Source: Nostoc sp. CHAB 5834 (GTDB lineage Bacteria > Cyanobacteriota > Cyanobacteriia > Cyanobacteriales > Nostocaceae). Taken from it: a stretch of DNA of 5,388 nucleotides. Position numbers and translations under genes: made by a program. Under the pieces are notes generated by a model that was given only the letters and a program-made list of their open reading frames with translations, ran no database searches and was not told the DNA's origin. This document shows, one piece after another, positions 1-5,383 of this stretch (positions are counted from its first letter, which is position 1; each line of letters starts with the position of its first letter). The stretch covers positions 1 through 5,388 of the forward strand of contig JAIVFU010000283.1 in the NCBI GenBank assembly GCA_020829485.1. The letters are read 5' to 3'.

Positions 1-191
1 GTGGGGCGGAGCATGACCGGGACACCAACAGTGCGCGGGTCATCAGGGCCCGGGGGTTGGCTTGGCTGGAGAACGAGTTTTCCAAGGCAGCGGAGGCGAG
101 AGCCGGTGAAGCTGCGTTGAATAAGGGAAGGCCTTCAGGCCTGCCCGAGGCTGGATATGGCCTTCCAGAGGGGGGAATCCCCTTCCTTTAG
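1..191 (+). CDS. tnpB: RNA-guided endonuclease/transposase-associated TnpB, C-terminal fragment (5' end outside window)
   Basis: Codons read in frame from base 3. Bases 1-2 (gt) probably complete a TGT cysteine, giving CGAEHDRDTNSARVIRARG, the end of the TnpB zinc ribbon followed by the last RuvC segment, whose HDRD-N motif holds an active-site aspartate. TnpB proteins are omegaRNA-guided RuvC nucleases that cut the empty donor site and so help an IS200/IS605 element persist. After the conserved core the frame continues with an Ala/Glu-rich tail (EARAGEAALNK) and then reads into the right end of the element, stopping at TAG 189-191 inside the loop of the terminal hairpin. CDS and guide-RNA scaffold therefore overlap. 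About 62 residues are visible, so the N-terminal and main catalytic parts cannot be judged. Copy 3 carries a matching tail on the opposite strand. Confidence 0.85.
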   Translation, partial: GAEHDRDTNSARVIRARGLAWLENEFSKAAEARAGEAALNKGRPSGLPEAGYGLPEGGIPFL

Positions 192-208
192 GGGGGGGAG
201 GATGTCAA
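84..208 (+). ncRNA. Putative omegaRNA scaffold of copy 1 (guide would continue past 208)
   Basis: In IS200/IS605 elements the transcript covering the 3' end of tnpB and the right end is processed into omegaRNA, whose guide is the flanking DNA immediately beyond the right end. This stretch has the expected content: overlap with the tnpB 3' end, a compact palindrome at 136-149 and a terminal GC-rich hairpin. The guide here would begin at 209 (aggattgaaaatcagcgcgc), which is antiporter sequence. The 5' limit is a guess, and no promoter or RNA evidence is visible. Confidence 0.5.
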
Positions 209-551
209 AGGATTGAAAATCAGCGCGCTGTCTTTCGACATGGACCTCATTTGGCTTGGCCTTGCCGCGGTGCCCGTTGTCCTGCTCGCACGTGCTGTCA
301 GCGTTGCGCTCCCCCTGATGGCCCTCAAGCGATTCAGGGAGATGAGCCCCCACAGCGTGACGATTATGACGTGGGGTGGCTTGCGTGGAGGGATATCGAT
401 TGCCCTCGCCCTGTCTCTGCCAGCGTTCGAGAGCCGTCCCATGGTGATAGGGGTGACCTACATCGTTGTAGTGTTTAGCTTGATGGTTCAAGCCACCACT
501 CTTGGAGCCTTGGTAAAACGTTTGAGTAAATGCAAACCACACGCCGTGTAA
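209..551 (+). pseudogene. Cation:proton antiporter (CPA1/NhaP-like), 3' fragment truncated by the IS element
   Basis: The open frame gives about 113 residues and ends at TAA 549-551. It has three hydrophobic segments, counting from the TTG at 213: about residues 11-34 (LIWLGLAAVPVVLLARAVS), 47-70 and 76-98. It contains WGGLRGGISIALALSLP, a conserved late-membrane motif of CPA1-type Na+/H+ antiporters, which exchange cytoplasmic H+ and Na+ or K+ across the inner membrane. Complete family members have about 10-12 helices and around 400 or more residues, so only the last quarter remains. Similarity to the antiporter begins directly after the right end of copy 1, and the frame runs open from the element across the junction. 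The TTG at 213 has no convincing ribosome binding site and is not a true start. The rest of the gene may lie on the far side of copy 1, outside the window. It is almost certainly non-functional as a transporter. Confidence 0.82.
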
Positions 552-556
552 TTTGC

Positions 557-585
557 TTGAACACTCAGTCAGTCTGTATTACAAT
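557..585 (+). promoter_or_regulatory. Candidate sigma70 promoter (-35 TTGAAC, 17-nt spacer, -10 TACAAT)
   Basis: TTGAAC (557-562) and TACAAT (580-585) are separated by exactly 17 nt. They match the TTGACA and TATAAT consensus at 5 of 6 positions each. Transcription would start near 592 and reach the ATG at 611. The site lies just after the antiporter stop and overlaps the palindrome at 572-591. Confidence 0.6.
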
Positions 586-591
586 ACAGAC
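572..591. promoter_or_regulatory. Perfect 20-bp palindromic operator with LexA-like CTGT-N8-ACAG core
   Basis: The sequence gtctgtattacaatacagac has 9-bp arms that are exact reverse complements around a 2-nt centre. Its inner 16 bp (574-589) fit CTGT-N8-ACAG, the form of the LexA (SOS) box in gamma- and beta-proteobacteria. The palindrome covers the -10 hexamer of the promoter at 557-585, so bound protein would block RNA polymerase. A ribbon-helix-helix antitoxin-type or other dimeric repressor could also use such a site. It is sure as a palindrome; its assignment to LexA is tentative. Confidence 0.6.
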
Positions 592-610
592 AGAATCTAA
601 AAAGATTTTT

Positions 611-787
611 ATGCGGGGTTTATTGGTTGGCCTGATGATTTGGCTGTCGGCGGGAAATGCGGCAATTGTGACCGCTGAGGTGGCTAAGTCCCGTCCTCCC
701 GTGGAAGGGGGGTCCACGTACTCCGCGGGGGCCGTGGAGGCAAAGAAAAGTTTGCTAACAACAGCTCAGCGGTTCGAAGGACCCTAA
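611..787 (+). CDS. Small hypothetical protein with signal-peptide-like N-terminus
   Basis: This frame encodes 58 residues starting MRGLLVGLMIWLSAGNAA. One Arg is followed by a hydrophobic run of about 15 residues and then small residues (GNAAIVTAEVA) that could be a signal peptidase I site after VTA, or the segment could stay as a membrane anchor. The remaining ~30 residues are polar, with no cysteine and no motif I recognise. ATG 611 is preferred over an upstream in-frame ATG at 530 because 530 lies inside the antiporter end and upstream of the promoter, while 611 lies about 20 nt after the predicted transcription start and begins the hydrophobic stretch. No clear Shine-Dalgarno is visible. 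The TAA at 785-787 overlaps the stop codon of the convergent 150-aa gene. If the LexA-like operator is real, this would be a damage-induced small exported or membrane protein. It could also be a chance frame. Confidence 0.42.
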   Translation: MRGLLVGLMIWLSAGNAAIVTAEVAKSRPPVEGGSTYSAGAVEAKKSLLTTAQRFEGP

Positions 788-1236
788 CTTTGCTCGTGCA
801 AGCCAAGGCAAGATAGCACCTCAAGAGCGGCGTTTGCCTGCATTCCGAAAACGCCCTTGAAAGCTGCTTCTGACTTTGGCTTTGTTCCTAACCATCGCAC
901 GGGGCTCCAGTCCACGCAGGACGGATTACCCCGTGCCCAGGACAGGTGGATGTGCTCGTAATGACCGGATGAGTCATGCTCGACAATGTTGACGCAGGTG
1001 AGGTCTATGCTGCCGGCTAACCGATGCTTAAGGTACCGCACTACGTGCTCCACTACGCTGGTGACGGAGGCTCCTTCGTTGAGGTGCCGCTCGTCTCGGA
1101 GCAAAAGTATTGGAGGCACACCGTCAGTTTCCTCCACAAGCACGCACAGGATTCCTGGCTTGCCTGAAATGATTTGAGCTCCCGATGAGTTGGGCACGAG
1201 AATTCGCTCGAAGTAGGCGTTTCGAATGAGTTGCAT
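784..1236 (-). CDS. Conserved-looking hypothetical protein, 150 aa
   Basis: I do not recognise this protein. It starts at ATG 1236-1234, with an in-frame TAG two codons upstream that fixes the longest possible start, and ends at TAG 784-786. There is no signal peptide or membrane segment. The first half alternates hydrophobic and polar residues as in a mixed alpha/beta soluble domain (ILCVLVEE, PPILLLRDER). Residues 87-97 contain a histidine cluster, H87, H92, H95 and H97 (EHDSSGHYEHIH), which could bind a metal; this is inference only. The C-terminal third has WSPVRWLGTKPKSEAAFKG. A promoter-like pair lies at 1265-1293, but the ribosome binding site is weak. It probably followed the 233-aa gene directly before the miniature element separated them. 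Its 3' end meets the small ORF 611-787 tail to tail with a 3-4 bp overlap. Confidence 0.6.
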   Translation of the reverse strand: MQLIRNAYFERILVPNSSGAQIISGKPGILCVLVEETDGVPPILLLRDERHLNEGASVTSVVEHVVRYLKHRLAGSIDLTCVNIVEHDSSGHYEHIHLSWARGNPSCVDWSPVRWLGTKPKSEAAFKGVFGMQANAALEVLSCLGLHEQS

Positions 1237-1243
1237 TTTCTAA

Positions 1244-1270
1244 AATAATGGGCAAGGCCACGCCATTATT
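1244..1270. repeat. Inverted repeat aataatgg / ccattatt, possible operator
   Basis: Perfect 8-bp arms at 1244-1251 and 1263-1270 flank an 11-nt spacer. The right arm contains the minus-strand -10 hexamer of the promoter proposed at 1265-1293, so the repeat would span the -10 box and transcription start of the 150-aa gene. It could be a repressor site or a 5' leader hairpin. There is no T-tract to make it a good terminator. Confidence 0.4.
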
Positions 1271-1293
1271 GCTCGAAAATCTCCTTGCGTAAA
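1265..1293 (-). promoter_or_regulatory. Candidate promoter of the 150-aa gene (-35 TTTACG, 17 nt, -10 AATAAT)
   Basis: On the minus strand TTTACG (1293-1288) and AATAAT (1270-1265) are 17 nt apart. The -35 matches 4 of 6 and the -10 matches 5 of 6 consensus bases. Transcription would begin near 1258, about 20 nt before the ATG at 1236. The site lies just outside the inferred left boundary of the miniature element at about 1300. Confidence 0.4.
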
Positions 1294-1300
1294 TTTTTAT

Positions 1301-1447
1301 CCCCCAGCGCCGTAAAACCTCGGCATTCATGCCGGGGATATAAGGCGCCACGTTAACCTCCTCGGCAACGCTTTTGCTTTGTAAACGGGTACGATATGGC
1401 CTTCCAGATGTGGGAATCCCCTTCCTTTAGGGAGGGGGGGATGTCAA
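1301..1447 (+). mobile_element. Copy 2: miniature IS200/IS605-type element with left and right ends but no transposase gene
   Basis: The right end is clear. Positions 1393-1447 match the terminal 55 nt of copy 3 with one mismatch, including the hairpin ccccttcc-TTTA-gggagggg and the terminal TCAA at 1444-1447. At the other side is a nested hairpin of the kind found at left ends of this family: gcgcc (1307-1311), then cctcggca-ttca-tgccgggg (1318-1337), then ggcgc (1344-1348), with unpaired gtaaaa and atataa between the two stems. About 45 nt without recognisable coding content join the two. The whole is about 147 bp, far too short for tnpA or tnpB, so it fits an internal deletion that full-length relatives could mobilise in trans. 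The left boundary near 1300 is inferred from the hairpin position and could be off by several bases. Unlike copies 1 and 3, it has lost the tnpB tail and most of the presumed omegaRNA scaffold. Confidence 0.65.
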
Positions 1448-2145
1448 TCCGAAGGCCGCTTTCGGAAAGACCACTCATCGAATCCGTGCTGGGGGATGCG
1501 GTATTTGTCGGGAATTTCCGTTGAATTGTTCTCGGGCGCAGTGAGGTTTCCGAAAAACATGCCAAGCTCTTGATAGGCTTGCCAAGCGTCGAGACGCTTG
1601 TAGAACTCAAAGTCTGCGAGCTTCGCGTTCAATGTGAGCGAAGCTCGGGTAGCAACGGCAACTGCGATTTGTCCGCTTACGAGGAGTTCGACGACTTTGG
1701 TAGGTTGGCCCACCTGGAAGAACTGATGCCAAGAAGGCGCCCCTTTGCGAGAGGGCTTAGTCGCATCCTCGATACAGGACTCGCTGAACTCTTCCGCTAT
1801 CAAAACATCTCTGAGGGGGCCCAGGTCATAGAAGAACTCATTGCTTCGAGTAAGCCCTTCAGTCTTTTCAACGCAGGCAGCTGGGTACACCTTTCCCGCA
1901 AAGAGCACCCAAAGAGGCATGACCCTAAAAAGTCCTCTCTTATATAGGGTCTGAGGAGAAACCTCTACAAAGTTAGCATAAAGCCCCGATACCCCCAAGG
2001 GAAATTTAGAAGAAGTTTTCCAGGGGTCACATTCAAGGGGATATCTCTCAAACGATTGCTCAGTGCGGAAAAACAGCCGATTTTTGTCCTGGCCAAGAGC
2101 CTGTACGCCATCGTAGTAATCCCTGAACTTTGAAACTATTCTCAT
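1444..2145 (-). CDS. Conserved hypothetical protein, 233 aa; stop codon supplied by the inserted element
   Basis: This belongs to a family of uncharacterised bacterial and phage proteins recalled by its ends. It starts MRIVSKFRDYYDGVQ and closes with FYKRLDAWQAYQEL (181-194) and HGFDEWSFRK (220-229). Between them are GKVYP (84-88), a hydrophobic strand-rich core and an Asp/Glu-rich middle. No enzyme motif, signal peptide or membrane helix is visible, so it is probably cytoplasmic; its function is unknown. ATG 2145-2143 is favoured because MRIVSKF is the usual family start. No Shine-Dalgarno precedes it, but a TACAAT -10-like box sits 7 nt upstream, which would suit a leaderless message. The TGA stop (1446-1444) lies inside the terminal TCAA of copy 2. 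Protein length looks normal, so the insertion changed only the last residue or so. The gene probably once ran in tandem with the 150-aa gene. Confidence 0.75.
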   Translation of the reverse strand: MRIVSKFRDYYDGVQALGQDKNRLFFRTEQSFERYPLECDPWKTSSKFPLGVSGLYANFVEVSPQTLYKRGLFRVMPLWVLFAGKVYPAACVEKTEGLTRSNEFFYDLGPLRDVLIAEEFSESCIEDATKPSRKGAPSWHQFFQVGQPTKVVELLVSGQIAVAVATRASLTLNAKLADFEFYKRLDAWQAYQELGMFFGNLTAPENNSTEIPDKYRIPQHGFDEWSFRKRPSD

Positions 2146-2152
2146 GGCTCAC

Positions 2153-2158
2153 ATTGTA
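2153..2158 (-). promoter_or_regulatory. Possible -10 box (TACAAT) of a leaderless promoter for the 233-aa gene
   Basis: TACAAT on the minus strand, within the longer TATACAAT, ends 7 nt before the ATG of the 233-aa gene. That spacing would put the transcription start at or next to the start codon. No good -35 hexamer is found at 16-18 nt, so the call is weak. Confidence 0.3.
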
Positions 2159-2173
2159 TATCTGTTTGAATAG

Positions 2174-2204
2174 TTAAAAAGACGTCAACCGAGGTTGACG
2201 TCTT
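2174..2204 (-). terminator. Rho-independent terminator of nrdJ
   Basis: Two perfect 12-nt arms, aagacgtcaacc (2179-2190) and ggttgacgtctt (2193-2204), are separated by 2 nt, so the closed loop would be about 4 nt with one pair open. On the minus strand the stem is followed by a T run (TTTTT, then AACTA), and it lies about 19 nt after the nrdJ stop. It should isolate nrdJ from the 233-aa gene downstream. The plus-strand side has no comparable T-tract. Confidence 0.88.
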
Positions 2205-2222
2205 GTTAATTAAAAGTAGGGT

Positions 2223-5096
2223 TTAGCCGCAAGAGCCGGTGTGCCCACAATTGGTGCAGAAACTGCAACCGTCCTTTTTGATGACCGCGCGAGCATGACA
2301 CTCAGGGCATTCCGTGCCCGCCTGCAATTCGGAGGTAGTGGAGGCTGCCGTTGTAGACAGGTCCTTTTCCTTGCTTTGCACTACGCCCATGGCCTTCACA
2401 GGGGTTCCCGTTTCGTCCAAGATTCCCAGCATTGCGTACCGGTGAATCACCAGTCGCGCGATGTAGGCCTCGGTAGAGGGGAACGTTTCCATCTTCTCAC
2501 TGCCCGGCACCTTCGCCATAAAGTCACCACCTGGTTCGGCATAGGAGAGCAGCTTACGCAGCTTCATACCAATCCACGCGGGGTCAACAATGCGCATGTC
2601 CAGACTCAAGACCTTGAACAGACCGTCGAATGCTCGTGGGTAGCTGCCGGCACCCCAGATGGAGTACGGGCGCTTCGAGCCGTCAGGCATTTCCAGTTCC
2701 TTGAGCATCAGCACAAAGTCATCGTGCGTCACCGGGTTGAGAACGTCTACCGCCCAGGCCATCGTTCCATTTGTGCCCGTTTTGGGCTCACGCGGAGCAA
2801 TCAGCGCTTCCAGCATTGGAGAGTTGTCTTCAGAGTTTTCAGCACCCAGCGCGCCATAGCGGAACTCGACAAGTCGAGCTACCGCAGACACTGGAGACGG
2901 CACAGTCACTTGTTCACCTGTTGCAGGGTCCACCATCGAGACACTCGCGCCGTTTGTACGGCGCAGCATGTCCAGCTTGCGGTGCACCCACTGGCTGTCC
3001 TCGCTGTACATGTCCACGCTCAGCAGCTTGGAAACTGCACCAAGCCCACGCGGAGGCTTCGCACCAGAGGTCCACACCTCAAAAGGCTTACCCGCCAGGT
3101 CAGAGACGAACACAACGAAGTCGTCGTTACCCGCATGAACTGCATCAGAAACCCATGCGGAGGCACCTTGAGGCAGACGTGGGCGATTGGGCCAACGCAG
3201 ACTTTCCAGCGCAGGAGCAACCTCCTTCTGCAGAACCAAACGTTGGTCCGCTTCGTCCAGATGGACCACGGGCGCCACAGTTTGAGCCTTCTCGGTCGGA
3301 GCCGGAGTTACCGGAGTAACTGACAGCACTGCATCAATCTTTCCGCTGGGGCGGTAGGTAGTGATGCCTTTCAGCCCACGACGCCACGCTTCCAGGTACA
3401 GCTGCTTGAAGTCCTCGTAGGGGTAGTCGGCAGGAACGTTCACCGTCTTCGAGATTGCGGCATCGACATAGTCTTTGACGCTTTCCACCATCAGCAAGTG
3501 CCCCATGGTCGAGATTTGAAGCGCGTTTTGGAAGTAGTCAGGCAGATTGTTTACATCGCCACCCAACATCCGGTACATGCGGTATGCATGGTCCTCAACT
3601 GCGTACTCCTTGGATGAGCCATCCGCCATTCGCTTCTTGCGGTTGTAAGTCCAGCTGAAGGGCGGCTCCACCCCGTTAGAGGCGTTGTCCGCAAAGGCTA
3701 GAGAAATTGTGCCGGTAGGCGCAATGCTGATGAGGTGGCTGTTCCGAATGCCGTGGTGGGCAATGGCGTCTCGCAGCTCTGCGGGCAACCGCTTAGAAAA
3801 ACCACTTTGCAGGTATTTTTCCGCATTGAAAGCGGGGAAAGCACCTCGCTCCTTTGCCAACTCGACGGATTCCCAATAAGCAGTCAGCGTCATGCGCTCC
3901 ATGATGAGTCGCGCCATTTGCCGAGCTTCAGGACTGTCGTACTTCAGGCCCATCATTACTAACGCGTCGCCGAGGCCGGTGATACCCAGTCCAATGCGAC
4001 GTTTGTTATGGGCCTCAGCCTCTTGTTCCTTCAATGGCCATACCGTCACATCGAGTGTGTTGTCCAGCATCCGCACGGCTACTCGTGTAGCCCGCTCCAG
4101 CTTGTTGAAATCAAAGTCGATTTCTCCAGCAATCCCAAAAGGATTGATGACCATCGTGGCCAGGTTGTTAGAGCCCAGGCAGCAGCAGCCGTAGGCAGGC
4201 AGATTTTGCTCACCGCAGGGGTTCGTTGCATCCAGGTACTCCATGTACCCCAGATTGTTTTCGGCGTTGATTCGACTGTGGAACAAAACCCCGGGCTCAG
4301 CGTACATGTACGTCGATTCCATGATTTTTTCCCACACGCTACGTGCGTCCACACTGCTGTAGACCCACAAGCCATCTTGTCGCAAGAACGCACCGTTGCT
4401 TTTGAGCTCTTCAGAAGGCTCCGCCTTGTGTGTCAGCTCAAACTTGCCTCCGGATTCAACTGCTTGCATGAAGTCATCAGTGACCCCCACGGAAATGTTG
4501 AAGTTGGTGAGCTCGCCACGGGTCTGCTTGGCCGCGATGAAACTGAGGATGTCAGGATGGGATACATCCAAAACACCCATCTGAGCACCTCGGCGCGCGC
4601 CAGCGGACTCAACCGTTTCACAGGAGCGGTCGAACACACGCATGTACGAAACCGGGCCCGAGGCCTTGGAAGCAGTGCCCTTAACCTTCGCGTCCTTGGG
4701 ACGAATGCGGCTGAAGTTGTAGCCAACGCCGCCACCGCGGCGCATCGTTTCAGCAGCCTTTTGCAGCGCATCATAGATACCTGGATTGCCGTCTTGCATG
4801 CTCGAAACAGAATCGCCCACGGGCTGCACAAAGCAGTTGATGAGCGTTGCTTGCAGCTCTGTTCCTGCGGCAGACATGATTCGGCCGGCAGGTATGAAGC
4901 CATCGCGCATGCCCTGAAGAAACTCTTGTTCGTGGAACTTCTTTTCGCTCTCGGATTCCCGGCTAGCCAGAGCACGCGCAACGCGCGCCTGTACGTCAGA
5001 CACCGTTTTTTCGGTACCCTTGGCATACTTCTCCAGCAGGACTTCCGAAGAAATTGGCTGGGGTGCGGGAGAGAGATTCATCATATCGTTTTGCAT
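2223..5096 (-). CDS. nrdJ: Adenosylcobalamin-dependent (class II) ribonucleoside-diphosphate reductase
   Basis: A 957-residue cytoplasmic enzyme that reduces ribonucleotides to deoxyribonucleotides, using a thiyl radical made from coenzyme B12 and so needing neither oxygen nor an iron-radical subunit. In sequence order: a short N-terminus without an ATP cone; [10 protein letters not shown] with redox Cys88; [11 protein letters not shown] (119-129); NPCGEQ with Asn292, thiyl-radical Cys294 and Glu296; CCC at 304-306, whose Cys305 aligns with the second redox cysteine; and the phosphate-binding PTGTIS (460-465). After a Pro-rich linker (about 590-640) come two related domains, about 648-750 and 779-890. 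The tail has CPEC (930-933), C944, CTNC (947-950) and C956, suited to zinc binding and delivery of reducing power to the active site. ATG 5096 is chosen because AAGGAG lies 5 nt upstream (5107-5102). The 36-codon extension to 5204 looks non-coding. It is monocistronic, with a terminator downstream and copy 3 of the IS element 165 nt upstream. Confidence 0.97.
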   Translation of the reverse strand: MQNDMMNLSPAPQPISSEVLLEKYAKGTEKTVSDVQARVARALASRESESEKKFHEQEFLQGMRDGFIPAGRIMSAAGTELQATLINCFVQPVGDSVSSMQDGNPGIYDALQKAAETMRRGGGVGYNFSRIRPKDAKVKGTASKASGPVSYMRVFDRSCETVESAGARRGAQMGVLDVSHPDILSFIAAKQTRGELTNFNISVGVTDDFMQAVESGGKFELTHKAEPSEELKSNGAFLRQDGLWVYSSVDARSVWEKIMESTYMYAEPGVLFHSRINAENNLGYMEYLDATNPCGEQNLPAYGCCCLGSNNLATMVINPFGIAGEIDFDFNKLERATRVAVRMLDNTLDVTVWPLKEQEAEAHNKRRIGLGITGLGDALVMMGLKYDSPEARQMARLIMERMTLTAYWESVELAKERGAFPAFNAEKYLQSGFSKRLPAELRDAIAHHGIRNSHLISIAPTGTISLAFADNASNGVEPPFSWTYNRKKRMADGSSKEYAVEDHAYRMYRMLGGDVNNLPDYFQNALQISTMGHLLMVESVKDYVDAAISKTVNVPADYPYEDFKQLYLEAWRRGLKGITTYRPSGKIDAVLSVTPVTPAPTEKAQTVAPVVHLDEADQRLVLQKEVAPALESLRWPNRPRLPQGASAWVSDAVHAGNDDFVVFVSDLAGKPFEVWTSGAKPPRGLGAVSKLLSVDMYSEDSQWVHRKLDMLRRTNGASVSMVDPATGEQVTVPSPVSAVARLVEFRYGALGAENSEDNSPMLEALIAPREPKTGTNGTMAWAVDVLNPVTHDDFVLMLKELEMPDGSKRPYSIWGAGSYPRAFDGLFKVLSLDMRIVDPAWIGMKLRKLLSYAEPGGDFMAKVPGSEKMETFPSTEAYIARLVIHRYAMLGILDETGTPVKAMGVVQSKEKDLSTTAASTTSELQAGTECPECHARAVIKKDGCSFCTNCGHTGSCG

Positions 5097-5261
5097 AGTG
5101 ACTCCTTGGTCAGGTTGTTTAAAAGGTCCTAACGCGTATAGGCACCCGGGGTGCGATTCACGTTGAACGGTGTAGGGGGCGCGTGAAACAGAACGGTTGG
5201 CCACGTCGCGCTAAAAGATGCGGCAAGAGCTCCGCGCGAGGTTCACTTAGGCTTTGGACTA
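5097..5261. other. nrdJ leader region, cut short by copy 3
   Basis: These 165 nt lie between the right end of copy 3 and nrdJ. I see no NrdR-type palindrome, no B12-box-like cobalamin riboswitch and no convincing sigma70 pair. A minus-strand TATACG occurs near 5135-5140, without a good -35. A short palindrome gcaccc-g-gggtgc lies at about 5142-5154 with no assigned role. Beyond the nrdJ ribosome binding site nothing is assigned. Confidence 0.5.
5102..5107 (-). promoter_or_regulatory. Shine-Dalgarno AAGGAG of nrdJ
   Basis: AAGGAG on the minus strand is followed by 5 nt (tcact) and the ATG at 5096. This decides the start in favour of [10 protein letters not shown] over the longer open frame beginning at 5204. 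Confidence 0.88.
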
Positions 5262-5383
5262 TTGACATCCTCCCCTCCCTAAAGGAAGGGGATTCCCACA
5301 TCTGGAAGGCCATATCCAGCCTCGGTCAGGCCTGAAGGCCTGCCCTTATTCAACGCAGCTTCACCGGCTCTCGCCTCCGCTGC
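5262..5383 (-). ncRNA. Putative omegaRNA scaffold of copy 3 (guide would continue below 5262)
   Basis: This is equivalent to the copy 1 scaffold, on the opposite strand. The guide would be minus-strand sequence starting at 5261 (tagtccaaagcctaagtgaa), in the region upstream of nrdJ. The extent is inferred from homology to copy 1, and no transcription signal is visible. Confidence 0.48.

Larger units (their letters stand above)
1..208 (+). mobile_element. IS200/IS605-type element, copy 1, right end (partial; left part outside window)
   Basis: This is the right-hand part of a TnpB-carrying IS200/IS605-family element. What is seen: the tail of a tnpB reading frame, a small palindrome (aggcc-ttca-ggcct near 136-149), and then the terminal hairpin, with arm ccccttcc, loop TTTA and a G-rich 3' arm. 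The sequence ends GATGTCAA at 201-208. In this family the subterminal hairpins are recognised by the TnpA transposase and the right end is cleaved after a short motif such as TCAA. The element makes no target duplication, so the boundary at 208 is inferred from the three copies in this window, which all lose similarity right after TCAA. Positions 87-208 match copy 3 (5383-5262) without gaps and with 5 mismatches. The left end and any tnpA lie outside the window. Confidence 0.88.

Noticed and set aside
130..208. CRISPR-like repeat in the three similar hairpin stretches
   Set aside because: The three copies are kilobases apart, differ in orientation and extent, and are accounted for by transposon right ends.
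1124..1351. Minus-strand 75-codon frame running from the left-end hairpin into the 150-aa gene
   Set aside because: It starts inside the mobile element and overlaps the 150-aa gene in another frame. It would only be real if the 233-aa gene originally read through in that phase, which the likely GAA-TAA ending argues against.
1570..1947. Plus-strand frame of 125 codons
   Set aside because: It lies entirely antisense to the 233-aa gene, whose minus-strand protein matches a known family.
2241..3323. Long plus-strand open frame of 360 codons
   Set aside because: It lies wholly antisense to the conserved C-terminal half of nrdJ. Its Arg/His/Gln-rich composition is typical of a shadow frame, and it shows no recognisable motif.
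4008..5132. Plus-strand open frame of 374 codons
   Set aside because: It is antisense to the catalytic part of nrdJ, where strong codon constraint creates long mirror frames; it has no protein-like motif and no ribosome binding site.
5097..5204. 36-residue N-terminal extension of NrdJ from an ATG at 5204
   Set aside because: The ATG at 5096 has an AAGGAG at ideal spacing and begins the family-like sequence. The extension is unrelated to reductases and covers the leader.
5097..5261. Cobalamin riboswitch or NrdR boxes upstream of nrdJ
   Set aside because: I looked for both because they often control ribonucleotide reductase genes, but found no B12-box-like core and no NrdR-type AT-rich palindromes in the 165 nt present.
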